A stretch of DNA of 54,684 nucleotides from an uncultured Ruminococcus sp. (GTDB lineage: Bacteria > Bacillota > Clostridia > UBA1212). Positions 26,286 through 34,994 of the stretch are shown here, in pieces. The position numbers and the translations under genes are program-made. The stretch spans positions 1-54,684 of the forward strand of contig CADAZX010000008.1 of assembly GCA_902792515.1 (NCBI GenBank). The letters run 5' to 3'. Under the pieces are notes generated by a model. The model saw only the letters and a program-made list of their open reading frames with translations. It had not been told where the DNA came from and searched no databases. Position 1 is the stretch's first letter. Each line of letters opens with the position of its first letter.

Positions 26286-27038
26286 ATGCTTATTGACGAA
26301 CTTCAAGAAAAACTCGGATACACTTTTAAAGACGCAGGGCTTCTTCGCAACGCGCTGAGACATACGTCGTACGTGTACGAAAAATACGGCAAGAACGCAC
26401 ACTTCCGCAGCAACGAGCGGCTCGAGTTTGTCGGCGACGCGGTTGTTGATCTTATAGTCGGCGCGTACCTGTTTGAGGCGTTTCCCGAAATGACTGAGGG
26501 AAATATGTCGAAAATCAGAGCGTCGGTTGTTTGCGAGGAGACACTTGCAAGACTTGCGGTGAGTCTCGGCGTGCCGGCGTGTCTGAAACTCGGCGTCGGA
26601 GAATTAAGAACCGGCGGAAGGGCGAAGCCTTCGATACTGGCCGACGCGATGGAGAGCATTGTGGCAGCTGTTTTTCTGGACAGCGACTATGCGACGGTCC
26701 GGTCGGTGATGTTGCCGTTCTTTGAGGAACTGATTGCTTCAGAGAGCTTGAACGTGATTACGCACGACTACAAGTCGAGGCTTCAGGAGCGACTTGCCGC
26801 GAGCGGGGAAAAGGCGACTTACCGGATCACCGGAGAGTCGGGGCCGGATCACATGAGACTTTTCGAGGCAGAGGTCACCGTTTCAGGCATCAAAGATGAT
26901 GACGACGGCGGCAACTTCGGCGCGACTTCATTGAACGGCGAAAGGGCTGTTTCCGCACGCGGGACGGGATCCTCAAAGAAGGAGGCCGAACAGGCGGCAG
27001 CGGGGAAAATGCTCGAGATTCTAGACAAAAAAATATGA
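26286..27038 (+). CDS. rnc: Ribonuclease III
   Basis: RNase III cuts double-stranded RNA and processes rRNA precursors. The 250-residue protein has the catalytic signature NERLEFVGDAVVDLIV near residues 41-56, the second acidic site ADAMESIVAAVFLD near 117-130, and a C-terminal double-stranded-RNA-binding domain. That domain carries a glycine- and aspartate-rich insert (DDDDGGNFGATSLNG) before its last strand and helix, making the protein about 20 residues longer than usual. A second frame opening inside the gene is only a shadow. Confidence 0.97.
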   Translation: MLIDELQEKLGYTFKDAGLLRNALRHTSYVYEKYGKNAHFRSNERLEFVGDAVVDLIVGAYLFEAFPEMTEGNMSKIRASVVCEETLARLAVSLGVPACLKLGVGELRTGGRAKPSILADAMESIVAAVFLDSDYATVRSVMLPFFEELIASESLNVITHDYKSRLQERLAASGEKATYRITGESGPDHMRLFEAEVTVSGIKDDDDGGNFGATSLNGERAVSARGTGSSKKEAEQAAAGKMLEILDKKI

Positions 27039-27065
27039 TTGTTTGAATTGATAATCGATTCGGTG

Positions 27066-27110
27066 ACCGCAAGATTTCACGGCTCATTTTGGGCGTGACC
27101 GTCTTGCGGT
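27066..27110 (+). terminator. Terminator-like hairpin after rnc
   Basis: ACCGCAAGA (27066-27074) pairs with TCTTGCGGT (27102-27110), with an inner TCACG/CGTGA stem. The tail TTATTGATT is only moderately T-rich. Confidence 0.55.
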
Positions 27111-27169
27111 TATTGATTAAAAAAGTTTGTAAGTCTATGGGCCGGTATGCGGCGGCAGGTTTTTAGCTG

Positions 27170-27243
27170 ACGCGGGGCTTTGTGGCGGCGTTTTATGACG
27201 CGGGGCTTTGTGGCGGTGTTTTATGAGGCGGGGCTTTGTTGCC
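27170..27243. repeat. 28-bp tandem repeat, 2.6 copies
   Basis: Copies start at 27170, 27198 and 27226 (partial). The unit begins ACGCGGGGCTTTGTGGCGG and ends GTTTTATG. The block ends about 15 bases before the ribosome site of the radical SAM gene, so it lies in that gene's leader. Confidence 0.85.
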
Positions 27244-27272
27244 GTCGCGGGACTCGAAAGGAGGCGGACGCG

Positions 27273-28511
27273 GTGCTGGTAATTCCGGTTTTTGTACCGC
27301 ATGCTGGATGTCCGAATAATTGCTGTTTTTGCAACCAGAAGGTGATAAGCGGCAATTTGAGAGAGCCGGATATGAGCGAGGTTGCGGAGGAAATCGAAAA
27401 GTACAGGAGAGCGGCGGAACGGTATTCGCACGTTCAGATTGCGTTCTTCGGCGGCAGCTTCACTGCGATCCCCGCGGAAAGGCAGGAGATGTACCTTGAA
27501 ACCGCTTCGCGTTTTTTGAGAAAAAACGGAGGGTTCGCGGACGAGTTCAGGCTCTCCACGAGGCCGGACGCTATCGACGGTGACGTGATTAAACGCCTCA
27601 GAAAATACAACGCGACGGTTGTTGAGCTCGGAGCGCAATCGATGGACGACAGCGTTCTTGCAAAGTCGGGACGCGGTCACAAAGCAAAGGCGACTGAAGA
27701 GGCGTCGCGCCTTCTGAAAGAGGCCGGGTTTGTGCTCGGCTTGCAGACCATGACAGGGCTTCCCGGTGCCGGCGAAGAGAGCGACCTTGAGACGGCGCGC
27801 AAAATAGCGTCGATCGGACCGGATTTCGTAAGAATCTACCCGACAGTGGTTGTGAGGCAAACGCAGCTTTACCGTGATTACGCGGAGGGACGGTACGTTC
27901 CGGCAACCGTGGAAGACGCAGTCAGACTGTGCTCCGGATTGTGCGAGATCTACGCGGAATCGGGAATCTGTGTGGTCAGGATGGGGCTTCAGGCCACCGA
28001 TACGATAACAAGAAACGGGGAACGGAGCGAAATTGCCGCGGGACCGTACCACGAGGCTTTCGGCCAGCTCGTCACATCGTACGACGCATTGGAAACAGTG
28101 TCGGACAGAATTTGCGAAATTGCCGAAAACAAGGGAAAAATCCGTTTTGGCTATTTGACGCTTGTGGTGCCTTCGGGCAGGGTTTCGGACATGGTCGGCC
28201 AAAGGAGGGCGAACGTTGAGGCGCTGCAGAAGAGGTTCGGATTCTCCAAGGTCAAGGTTGTCACAAGAGGAGGCGGGCCGGCGCAGGGCTGCTTTATGGA
28301 TGGCGCCGGCCAAGATGCCGCAAGATTTGATAGCGGAAGCGAAACCGCGAACGCGAAAACGCTGCGGATATTGAACAAATCGTTCAGAAACCGTCTTGCG
28401 TGGGCGGTGAGCGAGGAAACAAGCGAGCGAGTCATATCAGGCATAACCGGTGGCAATCCCGGAGAAATCAAGGTTTTGAACGTCACGATAGGCGTTGAAT
28501 TCCGGGAGTAA
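27273..28511 (+). CDS. Radical SAM protein, Elp3-like
   Basis: This 412-residue protein starts at GTG eight bases after AAAGGAGG; the open frame upstream is repeat sequence. The radical-SAM motif HAGCPNNCCFCNQ is at residues 9-21, unusually close to the N-terminus as in the Elp3-like subgroup found after rnc in many Clostridia. FFGGSFTAIP and DEFRLSTRPDAID follow. The C-terminal acetyltransferase domain of true Elp3 is not present in full. The substrate is unknown; a role in tRNA modification is only suggested by the family. The stop codon lies in the first copy of a 59-bp tandem repeat. Confidence 0.85.
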   Translation: MLVIPVFVPHAGCPNNCCFCNQKVISGNLREPDMSEVAEEIEKYRRAAERYSHVQIAFFGGSFTAIPAERQEMYLETASRFLRKNGGFADEFRLSTRPDAIDGDVIKRLRKYNATVVELGAQSMDDSVLAKSGRGHKAKATEEASRLLKEAGFVLGLQTMTGLPGAGEESDLETARKIASIGPDFVRIYPTVVVRQTQLYRDYAEGRYVPATVEDAVRLCSGLCEIYAESGICVVRMGLQATDTITRNGERSEIAAGPYHEAFGQLVTSYDALETVSDRICEIAENKGKIRFGYLTLVVPSGRVSDMVGQRRANVEALQKRFGFSKVKVVTRGGGPAQGCFMDGAGQDAARFDSGSETANAKTLRILNKSFRNRLAWAVSEETSERVISGITGGNPGEIKVLNVTIGVEFRE

Positions 28512-28652
28512 ATCCACGCGGACCGGGAGCCCCCTTGGGCCGTGAGCAAACCCGCGCAGACAGGGATTAAACCCACGCGGACCGAGAGCCCCCTTGGGCC
28601 GTGAGCAAACCCACGCAGACAGGGATTAAATCCACGCGGACCGGGAGCAAAC
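28509..28652. repeat. 59-bp tandem repeat, about 2.4 copies
   Basis: Units begin at 28509, 28568 and 28627 with TAAATCCACGCGGACC or a one-base variant. The full unit contains GAGCCCCCTTGGGCCGTGAG and GCGCAGACAGGGATT. The first copy begins with the TAA stop of the radical SAM gene. A CCGTC/GACGG hairpin follows near 28667. The repeat fills the gap between that gene and convergent comEA. No T-run terminator is seen. Confidence 0.9.
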
Positions 28653-28712
28653 CGTCATCAGACCGACGGAAACCAGCCGTCAGACCGGAAAACCTCAATT
28701 GACCGCGGCGCG

Positions 28713-29435
28713 TTATCCGACCGTGATGAAGTTCTTGATCTCGTTGTAGCGGGCTGTTTTGATGCCGTTGACTTTCATGATGTCGGAGGTAGTCGAAAAC
28801 GGCCCGTTTTCGATCCGGTAGTTGATAATTTTAAGAGCGGTGCTTTCGCCGATTCCGGGAAGCGTGCACAGGTCGTTAACTGAAGCGGTGTTGATGTTGA
28901 TGAGCGGCGACCCTTGAAGCCCGGGCGACAGCGCGGAGGCGGTTCCGGTACCGGTAAGGCCCTTGTCGAGGAGCCATACCGGGTCGGAGTCTCCGATTTC
29001 GGGGATCTTGATCATCATTCCGCTGTTCAGGGTAAAAGCCAGGTTGACGGCTTCTTTGTCCGCTTTCTCCGTGAATCCACCCGCGGTTTTGACGAGATCG
29101 TTCAGTATGCTGCCCTCGGGAAGCTCGTAGACGTCCGGTGTAACGACGGCGCCGACTATATAGACCGTAACGGTTTTCAGATCGGGTTCGGGAGTGGCGG
29201 CAGACGGAGCCGCGGGCGTCCCGGGCAGCGCTGACGAATCGGGCGGGTTTGTCTGAGCAGGATCGCTTCTGCCGGTGGATCTGTCGACGGAAGAACCGAT
29301 TTCAAGAGCTCCGCTTTTCCGCTGCATGTCGATGAGAAACCCTGCGAGAACGAACGCCGCCGCGATAAATGCCAGCAGAGCATATTTTGCCCAAAGCGGT
29401 ACCGCAATAATACGTCCGAAAATCCTAATACGCAT
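28713..29435 (-). CDS. comEA: ComEA-like DNA-binding protein (SLBB plus helix-hairpin-helix)
   Basis: This 240-residue protein has an N-terminal membrane helix near residues 17-36, a Ser/Pro-rich linker, a SLBB domain (TVYIVGAVVTPDVYELPEGS near 88-107), and a C-terminal helix-hairpin-helix pair with ININTASVNDLCTLPGIGESTALKII. This is the ComEA layout, a DNA receptor for natural transformation anchored outside the membrane. The start ATG follows AAAGGAGGT. comEC is not beside it; type IV pili for uptake would have to come from elsewhere. Confidence 0.9.
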   Translation of the reverse strand: MRIRIFGRIIAVPLWAKYALLAFIAAAFVLAGFLIDMQRKSGALEIGSSVDRSTGRSDPAQTNPPDSSALPGTPAAPSAATPEPDLKTVTVYIVGAVVTPDVYELPEGSILNDLVKTAGGFTEKADKEAVNLAFTLNSGMMIKIPEIGDSDPVWLLDKGLTGTGTASALSPGLQGSPLININTASVNDLCTLPGIGESTALKIINYRIENGPFSTTSDIMKVNGIKTARYNEIKNFITVG

Positions 29436-29464
29436 CTAAATTCACCTCCTTTTAGTCATTAATG

Positions 29465-29494
29465 CCGCGCCGTAAAACGGAGCGGTTTTTTATT
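29465..29494 (+). terminator. Plus-strand terminator upstream of comEA
   Basis: CCGC-g-CCGT (29465-29473) pairs with ACGG-a-GCGG (29477-29485) around a 3-base loop, then TTTTTTATT follows on the plus strand. No plus-strand gene lies directly before it. It may stop read-through from the radical SAM gene that would run antisense across comEA. Confidence 0.6.
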
Positions 29495-29669
29495 AAATGC
29501 CCGGTGTGAATAAGGTGCGAATCGGGAATGAGATCAAACAGCCGGTATCAAAAAGTTGCGGTAACGGCACGAAAAGGGCTTGAAGTTTTGTGCCGCGTGC
29601 CGGTTTTCGCCCCGCGACTCCGCCCGTTTGGTATTCAACAACATTTTCCAATTTTCGTCAAGGGCGGGA

Positions 29670-29795
29670 AATATTTTTTTGCGATTTTCGCAAAAAAACT
29701 CCGGAGAGGACGGCGAAACCCGGAAAAAACGGAAAAACGGACACGGAAAAACGGAAAAACGGAAAAACGGAAATATCGCGAAATATCGCGAAGGG
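29670..29795. repeat. A-rich hairpin and CGGAAAAA short tandem repeats
   Basis: An inverted repeat TTTTTTTGCGA/TCGCAAAAAAA near 29673-29698 is followed by runs of CGGAAAAA units every 8 to 12 bases (29722-29772) and two AAATATCGCG units. The stretch ends just before the promoter of the first solute-binding protein. The part between comEA and this block (29495-29669) shows no gene. Confidence 0.6.
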
Positions 29796-29806
29796 CTCGA
29801 AAACTC

Positions 29807-29835
29807 TTGAAAGCGGGGGCGAGCGGTGGTATAAT
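29807..29835 (+). promoter_or_regulatory. Promoter of the first solute-binding protein gene
   Basis: TTGAAA (29807-29812) and TATAAT (29830-29835) are separated by 17 bases. The ATG lies 50 bases downstream. Confidence 0.85.
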
Positions 29836-29885
29836 ACGGGCAAGTGTCCGCAAGGAACTGTTCAATGTGTGCAAGGAGAAAACTT

Positions 29886-31268
29886 ATGAAGAGTATTTTT
29901 TCGAATTTAAAAAAGATAGCATTTCTGTGCCTCGCAGTTTGCCTTCTTTTTGCGGCGACCGCCTGCAAGCCGAAGGAGTACAACACGGGCGAACTTCCGG
30001 ATGGATATATACCGGAAGTCGGCGGCAAACTGAAGGTATCGTGCAGAGCCGACGTTTATCCGAGCGAGGCGTCGAGAAAAAGCGTCCGCAACTGGATTAA
30101 CGCGTTCAGAGCTAAGTACCCGAACGTGACGGTCGAGACCGACTTCTCGATTCCGGATTACGCGCCGCTGATTTCGTCGAAAACCATCGGAGACGTGTTC
30201 TGGCTGAGTGACGCGGACGTTTACAACTACGCGATTACGATGCAGGCGCTTATGCAGCTTGACTCTTATGTAGAGGCGTTCAACGTCGATCTGTCCGACA
30301 TTTATTCCGGCATTCTGAATCTCTGCGAAGCGAAAGGCAAGCTTTTCTTCGCGGGAATGTCCTGCGGAAACGTTGTTTTCACGTATAACGTGGACGCGAT
30401 GGTCGAGGCCGGTATTCTCCAGCCCGGCGAGAGAGTTGCCAACGACTGGACGTGGGAGGATTTCAAATCCTACGCGCAGCAGCTTAAAAAGTACGACGAG
30501 GACGGCATCACGCTGACGCAGGTCGGCGCGGGATTCCCGCTCTACTGGCCTAACACATTTACGCCTTTCCTCTATGCGTACGGCGGCGAGTGGGTCGACA
30601 AGACCGAAAACAAGGTCATGCTCTCCAACGACAAGGTCAGACAGGGCATTCAGGAAGTTATCGACGCGATCGACAACAGATGGATCTACCCTGAGGGCAG
30701 CCAGATGAGCGCGCAGATGGCGACGGAGTACGGCAAGGTCAGCACGAGAAACGGCTGCGTTTTCGCATACAACCAGGCCTATACGGTACTCACGACAAAC
30801 GCGGATATTTATAATACGAGAGGCATCACCTGGGACGTCGCACCGTGGCCGCTTTTCGAACAGAAGGCATCCCCCTGCGGAACGCTCGGATTCGGTGTGT
30901 TCAGTTATACGAGAAACAAGGATACCGCTGCTGCACTGGTGCTCTCGCTCTTCTCTGAAGAGGGACAGATGGCGTTCCACGGACAGGAAGGCGGAGACGT
31001 GCCTGTTCTTAAGAAACTCGGCGATCAGGACTTCTGGCACCTCACCAAGGAAGGCTACGAGGGCAAGAACTACGCTGCGTTTACGGCCAACTACGACCGC
31101 TACGTGCCCGGCCAGGTCAACGCCTGCGTGCCGCCCGAGGTCGCGACAATCATCGAGAACGGTATCAAGAATCTGTTTGACAACTACTGCAGAAACGCGG
31201 CTGACTGGGTTGACTCGCTTGCCAAGATCGAGGAACAGTGCAACCAGCTGTGGGGACAGTTGGAATAA
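29886..31268 (+). CDS. Extracellular solute-binding lipoprotein (ABC sugar type), copy 1
   Basis: This 460-residue protein starts at ATG after AAGGAG. The signal peptide (KKIAFLCLAVCLLF) ends in the lipobox FAATAC, so Cys27 should be lipid-linked to the outer face of the membrane. The rest has the pattern of family 1 sugar-binding proteins: an early VETDFSIPDYAPLISSK segment, NDWTWEDFKSYAQQL near the middle and GTLGFGVFSYTRNKDTAAALVLSLFSEEGQ. Oligosaccharide is the likely ligand. No permease or ATPase gene is adjacent; the neighbour is a paralogue. Confidence 0.9.
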   Translation: MKSIFSNLKKIAFLCLAVCLLFAATACKPKEYNTGELPDGYIPEVGGKLKVSCRADVYPSEASRKSVRNWINAFRAKYPNVTVETDFSIPDYAPLISSKTIGDVFWLSDADVYNYAITMQALMQLDSYVEAFNVDLSDIYSGILNLCEAKGKLFFAGMSCGNVVFTYNVDAMVEAGILQPGERVANDWTWEDFKSYAQQLKKYDEDGITLTQVGAGFPLYWPNTFTPFLYAYGGEWVDKTENKVMLSNDKVRQGIQEVIDAIDNRWIYPEGSQMSAQMATEYGKVSTRNGCVFAYNQAYTVLTTNADIYNTRGITWDVAPWPLFEQKASPCGTLGFGVFSYTRNKDTAAALVLSLFSEEGQMAFHGQEGGDVPVLKKLGDQDFWHLTKEGYEGKNYAAFTANYDRYVPGQVNACVPPEVATIIENGIKNLFDNYCRNAADWVDSLAKIEEQCNQLWGQLE

Positions 31269-31323
31269 AACGTTTACAAGTCAAAGAAGAAAGCTGTTAA
31301 CAAAACGGCCGGAATGACTTACG

Positions 31324-31353
31324 GAAAGGCCTGCCGGCAAGGTTGGCCTTTTC
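31324..31353 (+). terminator. Probable terminator between the two solute-binding genes
   Basis: GAAAGGCC (31324-31331) pairs with GGCCTTTTC (31345-31353). The T-run is short and within the stem, so it may only weaken read-through. Confidence 0.5.
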
Positions 31354-31412
31354 GCTATATTTAGGGAAAGTGGAGTGTTATTAACGGGCTGCTTGGAGGA
31401 GCGTACGGACTG

Positions 31413-32822
31413 ATGAAAAAAGAGAAGCTTTTGAAAAAGAGAATACTGAGGGTCGTGGTGCTTGCCGTGGCGGCAGTCGTTTTCGCGGGGGCGGCGGCGT
31501 GCGGGCCGGCAAGGGAGCCGCAGAACGGAAGCCTTCCGGAGAATTACGTTCCGGAGATCGGGGGCAGAATAAAGCTGACCTGCAGGCAGGACGTTTACCC
31601 GAACGACACGACGAGAGCCGCCGTCAGGAACTGGGTCAACTGGTTTGTGTCGCAGAATCCGTCGGTGTCGGTGGAGACCGACTTCAACGTGCCGGACTAT
31701 TCCCCGCTGATTGCGTCGAAAACGCTCGGAGACGTTTTCTGGCTCGCGGACGACCAGGTGTACAAGTTCGCGGTGAGCGACGAGGCGCTGATGCCGCTCG
31801 ACTACTATGTGGAGGCGTTTGGAATCGACCTCACGAACGTTTACGCCGGCATTCACGAACTCGCTGTCGTAAACGGAAGGCTTTGTTTCGCGGCGGCGTG
31901 CACGAGCATCATCAATTTTGTGTACAACGTGGACCTTCTGACGGAGGCGGGCGCTCTTGAAAAGGGCGAGAGAATTCCGAACGACTGGACCTGGGACGAT
32001 TTCAAGCACTACTGCGAGGTCCTGAAGCGGTACGATGAGGACGGGGTTACGCTTACGCAGACCGGAGCGATGTTCCCGTTCAACTGGTCGCCGACGCTCG
32101 TTCCGAACCTTTACGGCTTTGGCGGGCAGTGGGTCGACAAGGTGAATCACAAGGTGAATTTCACGGACGACAAGGTCAAGCAGGGCGTCGCGGAAATGAT
32201 TTACCTGCTCGACAACAGGCTCGTCTATCCCGCTTTTATTACTATGGGCAGCGAGATGCGGAAAGAGTACGGGAAACTTACCGAAAACACGCTTGAAAAG
32301 TACGGATTTGTGTACTGCACGTGCTACACGACGCTTCCTCAGCGAGCGGACGTTTACAATAAGGCCGGCATTGAATGGGATTCGATCGCGTGGCCGACAT
32401 ATGAATATAAGGGGTCGCCGACGGGAGCGCTTGGCTTCGGCGTGTTCAGCTACACAAGGAACCGCGACACGGCGGCGGCGATGGTGCTTTCGCTTTACAC
32501 GGAAGAAGGGCAGCGCGCGCTTCACAGCCAGGTGGGAGGAGACGTCCCGGTGCTTCAAAAGCTTGCCGAAAACGAGGATTTCTGGCATCTCGACAAGCGT
32601 TCGGACGGTTACGACGGCAAAAACTACGACGCGTTCACGTCAAATTACGACAGGTTCGTACCGTGCCAGATCGCGGCGGTCGTGCCTCCCGAACTCGTTC
32701 CGATCATTACGGACGGCTTGACGAACCTTTACACCGCGTATTGCAAGAACCAGACTTCGTGGCAGGACAAGCTTGCGGAAATCGAGACGAAATGTAACGA
32801 TCTCTGGGACACGCTCGACTGA
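31413..32822 (+). CDS. Extracellular solute-binding lipoprotein (ABC sugar type), copy 2
   Basis: This 469-residue paralogue of the preceding protein shares matching blocks along its length, such as GDVFWLADDQVY, NDWTWDDFKHY, GALGFGVFSYTRNRDTAAAMVLSLYTEEGQ and a near-identical start (NGSLPENYVPEIGGRIK). The signal peptide is followed by the lipobox FAGAAAC. The start ATG follows TGGAGGAG with a spacer. No transporter membrane genes are near, so both copies may serve a permease encoded elsewhere or act as sensors. Confidence 0.9.
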   Translation: MKKEKLLKKRILRVVVLAVAAVVFAGAAACGPAREPQNGSLPENYVPEIGGRIKLTCRQDVYPNDTTRAAVRNWVNWFVSQNPSVSVETDFNVPDYSPLIASKTLGDVFWLADDQVYKFAVSDEALMPLDYYVEAFGIDLTNVYAGIHELAVVNGRLCFAAACTSIINFVYNVDLLTEAGALEKGERIPNDWTWDDFKHYCEVLKRYDEDGVTLTQTGAMFPFNWSPTLVPNLYGFGGQWVDKVNHKVNFTDDKVKQGVAEMIYLLDNRLVYPAFITMGSEMRKEYGKLTENTLEKYGFVYCTCYTTLPQRADVYNKAGIEWDSIAWPTYEYKGSPTGALGFGVFSYTRNRDTAAAMVLSLYTEEGQRALHSQVGGDVPVLQKLAENEDFWHLDKRSDGYDGKNYDAFTSNYDRFVPCQIAAVVPPELVPIITDGLTNLYTAYCKNQTSWQDKLAEIETKCNDLWDTLD

Positions 32823-32845
32823 CATTTTCGAAAACCGTATGGAAG

Positions 32846-32871
32846 ACCCGGCCGTTTTAAGCCGGGTTTTT
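32846..32871 (+). terminator. Terminator after the second solute-binding gene
   Basis: ACCCGGC (32846-32852) pairs with GCCGGGT (32861-32867), followed by five T. Confidence 0.88.
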
Positions 32872-32941
32872 CAGGTTTGAAAGGTTTTCGGGTTTGAAAA
32901 GTGCCGGAGAGGACAAATAGCGTGTGACGTGACGCAGAATA

Positions 32942-32974
32942 CCGTTTTTAAAAACGGCGGAAAGATGATATAAT
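32942..32974 (+). promoter_or_regulatory. Palindrome and -10 box of the uvrC promoter
   Basis: A perfect 16-bp palindrome CCGTTTTTAAAAACGG (32942-32957) is followed 11 bases later by TATAAT (32969-32974). The -35 region falls inside the palindrome and matches TTGACA poorly. The palindrome could be an operator for damage or other control; it is not an SOS-box match. Confidence 0.55.
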
Positions 32975-33038
32975 TTGATTGCCGGAGTGGCGGAGCGAAC
33001 GTTTTCCCCGGCGGCTTTTCGCATCGGAGGACGCGCTT

Positions 33039-34895
33039 ATGACGGATTTCAAAGAAGAATTGAAAAAAGTGCCGGAGCGTCCGGGAGTCTACCTGATGCA
33101 CGACGAGGCGGACCGGATCATTTACGTGGGCAAGGCGGTCGTCCTCAGGAACAGGCTCAGGTCGTATTTCAGCAACACGCCGCACAACGAGCGGATCACG
33201 CAGATGATCGAGCGGATCGCGAGGTTCGAGTTCATTGTGACCGACTCCGAGTACGAGGCGCTGCTTTTGGAGTGCAACCTGATCAAAAAACACAAGCCGA
33301 AGTACAACGTTCTTCTTAAGGACGACAAAAACTATCCGTATATTAAGGTGACGACCGGCGAGGAGTTCCCGCGCGTGTTTTCGGTGCGCAAAAAGCAAAA
33401 CGACGGTTCGACGTATTTCGGACCGTACTACCTGAATTATACGGTCAAATCGACGCTCGACACACTTGCGAAAACGTTCCCGATGAGGCTGTGCCGCAGG
33501 AACATCAACCCGGAAAAGCCGCAGCGCGTCTGCCTGAACTACCACATCGGGCTGTGTCCCGGACCGTGCGCAGGCTACATCGACGCGGAGGAATACGGGA
33601 AAAACGTGCAGGCGGTCTGCGATTTTCTGTCGGGAAGAAGCGACGAGCTGATTGCTGAAATGCGCGAAAAAATGCTTGAGGCGTCGGAAAATACCGATTT
33701 TGAAAGGGCGGCGGAGTACCGCGACAGGATCAAGGCGCTCGAGACAGTCAGCGAAAAGCAGAAAATAATGTTCGGCAACAAAGAGACGCTTGACGTTCTG
33801 GCGGTTGCAGTCAACGAAACCGACGCCGTAGTGCAGGTGTTCCACGCTGTCGAAGGACAGGTCGCGGGGCGCGACTACTATGTGCTCGAAGGTGCGGGCA
33901 GCACCGGCTTTGCCGAGCTGTACCTGTCTTTTATTCCCCAGTATTACGACGCGGGCGGCGCGGTACCCTCCAGAATTCTGACCGCGGACGAGATTCCCGA
34001 AGCTGATTCGGCGCTCGTTGCAGAGATGCTTTCGGAGCTGGCGGGAAGGAAGGTCACGATTTCCAACCCGAAACGCGGCGACAAGCGGCGGCTGTGCGAG
34101 ATGGCGAGAGAAAACGCGAATATCACGCTCGAAAATTACGAGCTGACGAAGCGCAACGAACACGGCGGGGCTCTCAGAGTTCTGGAAAAACTCAGGGATG
34201 TTTGCGGGCTGGATTCGCTCCCGCTCAGAATCGAGTCGTTCGATATTTCCAACCTCGGCGACTCGGAAATCGACGGCAGCATGGTGGTTTTCGCGAACGG
34301 AAAGCCGCAAAAAAGCGATTACCGCCACTTCAAGATCAAGACGCTTGAGTCGAGAAGCGATGTCGGCGCAATGCGGGAGATGCTCTCGCGTAGGTATGCG
34401 AGGCTCGTGAACGGCGACAGCGGCTTTGACAAGGAGCCGGATCTGATTCTTATGGACGGAAGCCTTGCGCAGATCGGCGAGGCGCTCGAAATTCTCGGCG
34501 GGCTCGGACTCGACATTCCGGTTTACGGCATGGTGAAGGACGACAGGCACAGGAGCCGCGGGCTGATGAGTCCGGAGGGACGCGAGTTCAGGCTCGAAGA
34601 CGACCCGGACATTTGGCGGTTTGTGACCGACGTCCAGAACGAGACGCACCGTTTCGCAATCGAGTACAACAGGAAGCTTACGGAAAAACGTTACAAAAAG
34701 TCGCCGCTCGACGATATTAAAGGCGTCGGGGACAGGCGGAAGGTTGCCCTTCTCAGGCGCTTCGGGTCGGTCAAGGGTATCAGAGAGGCGTCTACGGACG
34801 AGATCGCGGGTGTATCGGGAATCGGAACGGCGCTTGCGGAGGAGATCAAAAACGGCCTTATTGAGGCCGAAAACAGGCGGAAGAGCGGGAAATAA
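33039..34895 (+). CDS. uvrC: Excinuclease ABC subunit C
   Basis: UvrC makes both cuts beside a DNA lesion after UvrA and UvrB find it. The 618-residue protein has the N-terminal GIY-YIG nuclease (PGVYLMHDEADRIIYVGKA), the UVR domain that binds UvrB (SENTDFERAAEYRDRIKAL near residues 210-230), an RNase H-like C-terminal nuclease and terminal helix-hairpin-helix motifs (SVKGIREASTDEIAGVSGIG). The start ATG follows CGGAGG. It is alone in its transcript, without uvrA or uvrB. Confidence 0.98.
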   Translation: MTDFKEELKKVPERPGVYLMHDEADRIIYVGKAVVLRNRLRSYFSNTPHNERITQMIERIARFEFIVTDSEYEALLLECNLIKKHKPKYNVLLKDDKNYPYIKVTTGEEFPRVFSVRKKQNDGSTYFGPYYLNYTVKSTLDTLAKTFPMRLCRRNINPEKPQRVCLNYHIGLCPGPCAGYIDAEEYGKNVQAVCDFLSGRSDELIAEMREKMLEASENTDFERAAEYRDRIKALETVSEKQKIMFGNKETLDVLAVAVNETDAVVQVFHAVEGQVAGRDYYVLEGAGSTGFAELYLSFIPQYYDAGGAVPSRILTADEIPEADSALVAEMLSELAGRKVTISNPKRGDKRRLCEMARENANITLENYELTKRNEHGGALRVLEKLRDVCGLDSLPLRIESFDISNLGDSEIDGSMVVFANGKPQKSDYRHFKIKTLESRSDVGAMREMLSRRYARLVNGDSGFDKEPDLILMDGSLAQIGEALEILGGLGLDIPVYGMVKDDRHRSRGLMSPEGREFRLEDDPDIWRFVTDVQNETHRFAIEYNRKLTEKRYKKSPLDDIKGVGDRRKVALLRRFGSVKGIREASTDEIAGVSGIGTALAEEIKNGLIEAENRRKSGK

Positions 34896-34897
34896 TT

Positions 34898-34955
34898 ATT
34901 TCCGGGAAATATTTACCGCGTGTATAGTGGAAAATCCACAACATTTCCGGGAAAT
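34898..34955. repeat. Two palindromes of the ATTTCCGGGAAAT family
   Basis: Full cores lie at 34898 and 34942, 44 bases apart, with a small GTGGA-AAA-TCCAC palindrome between them. They fill the gap between uvrC and the phosphoesterase gene. Confidence 0.8.
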
Positions 34956-34994
34956 ATCCGAACCGCGAACCGGCAGGGAGTTGAAATTAAAAAC

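Noticed and set aside
29907..31040. Large minus-strand frame opposite the first solute-binding gene
   Set aside because: It is a shadow of GC-rich codon bias. It has Arg/Val-rich composition, no ribosome site, and covers a clear lipoprotein gene. The same holds for the long minus frames at 31281-32588, 32871-34649 and 35250-36803.
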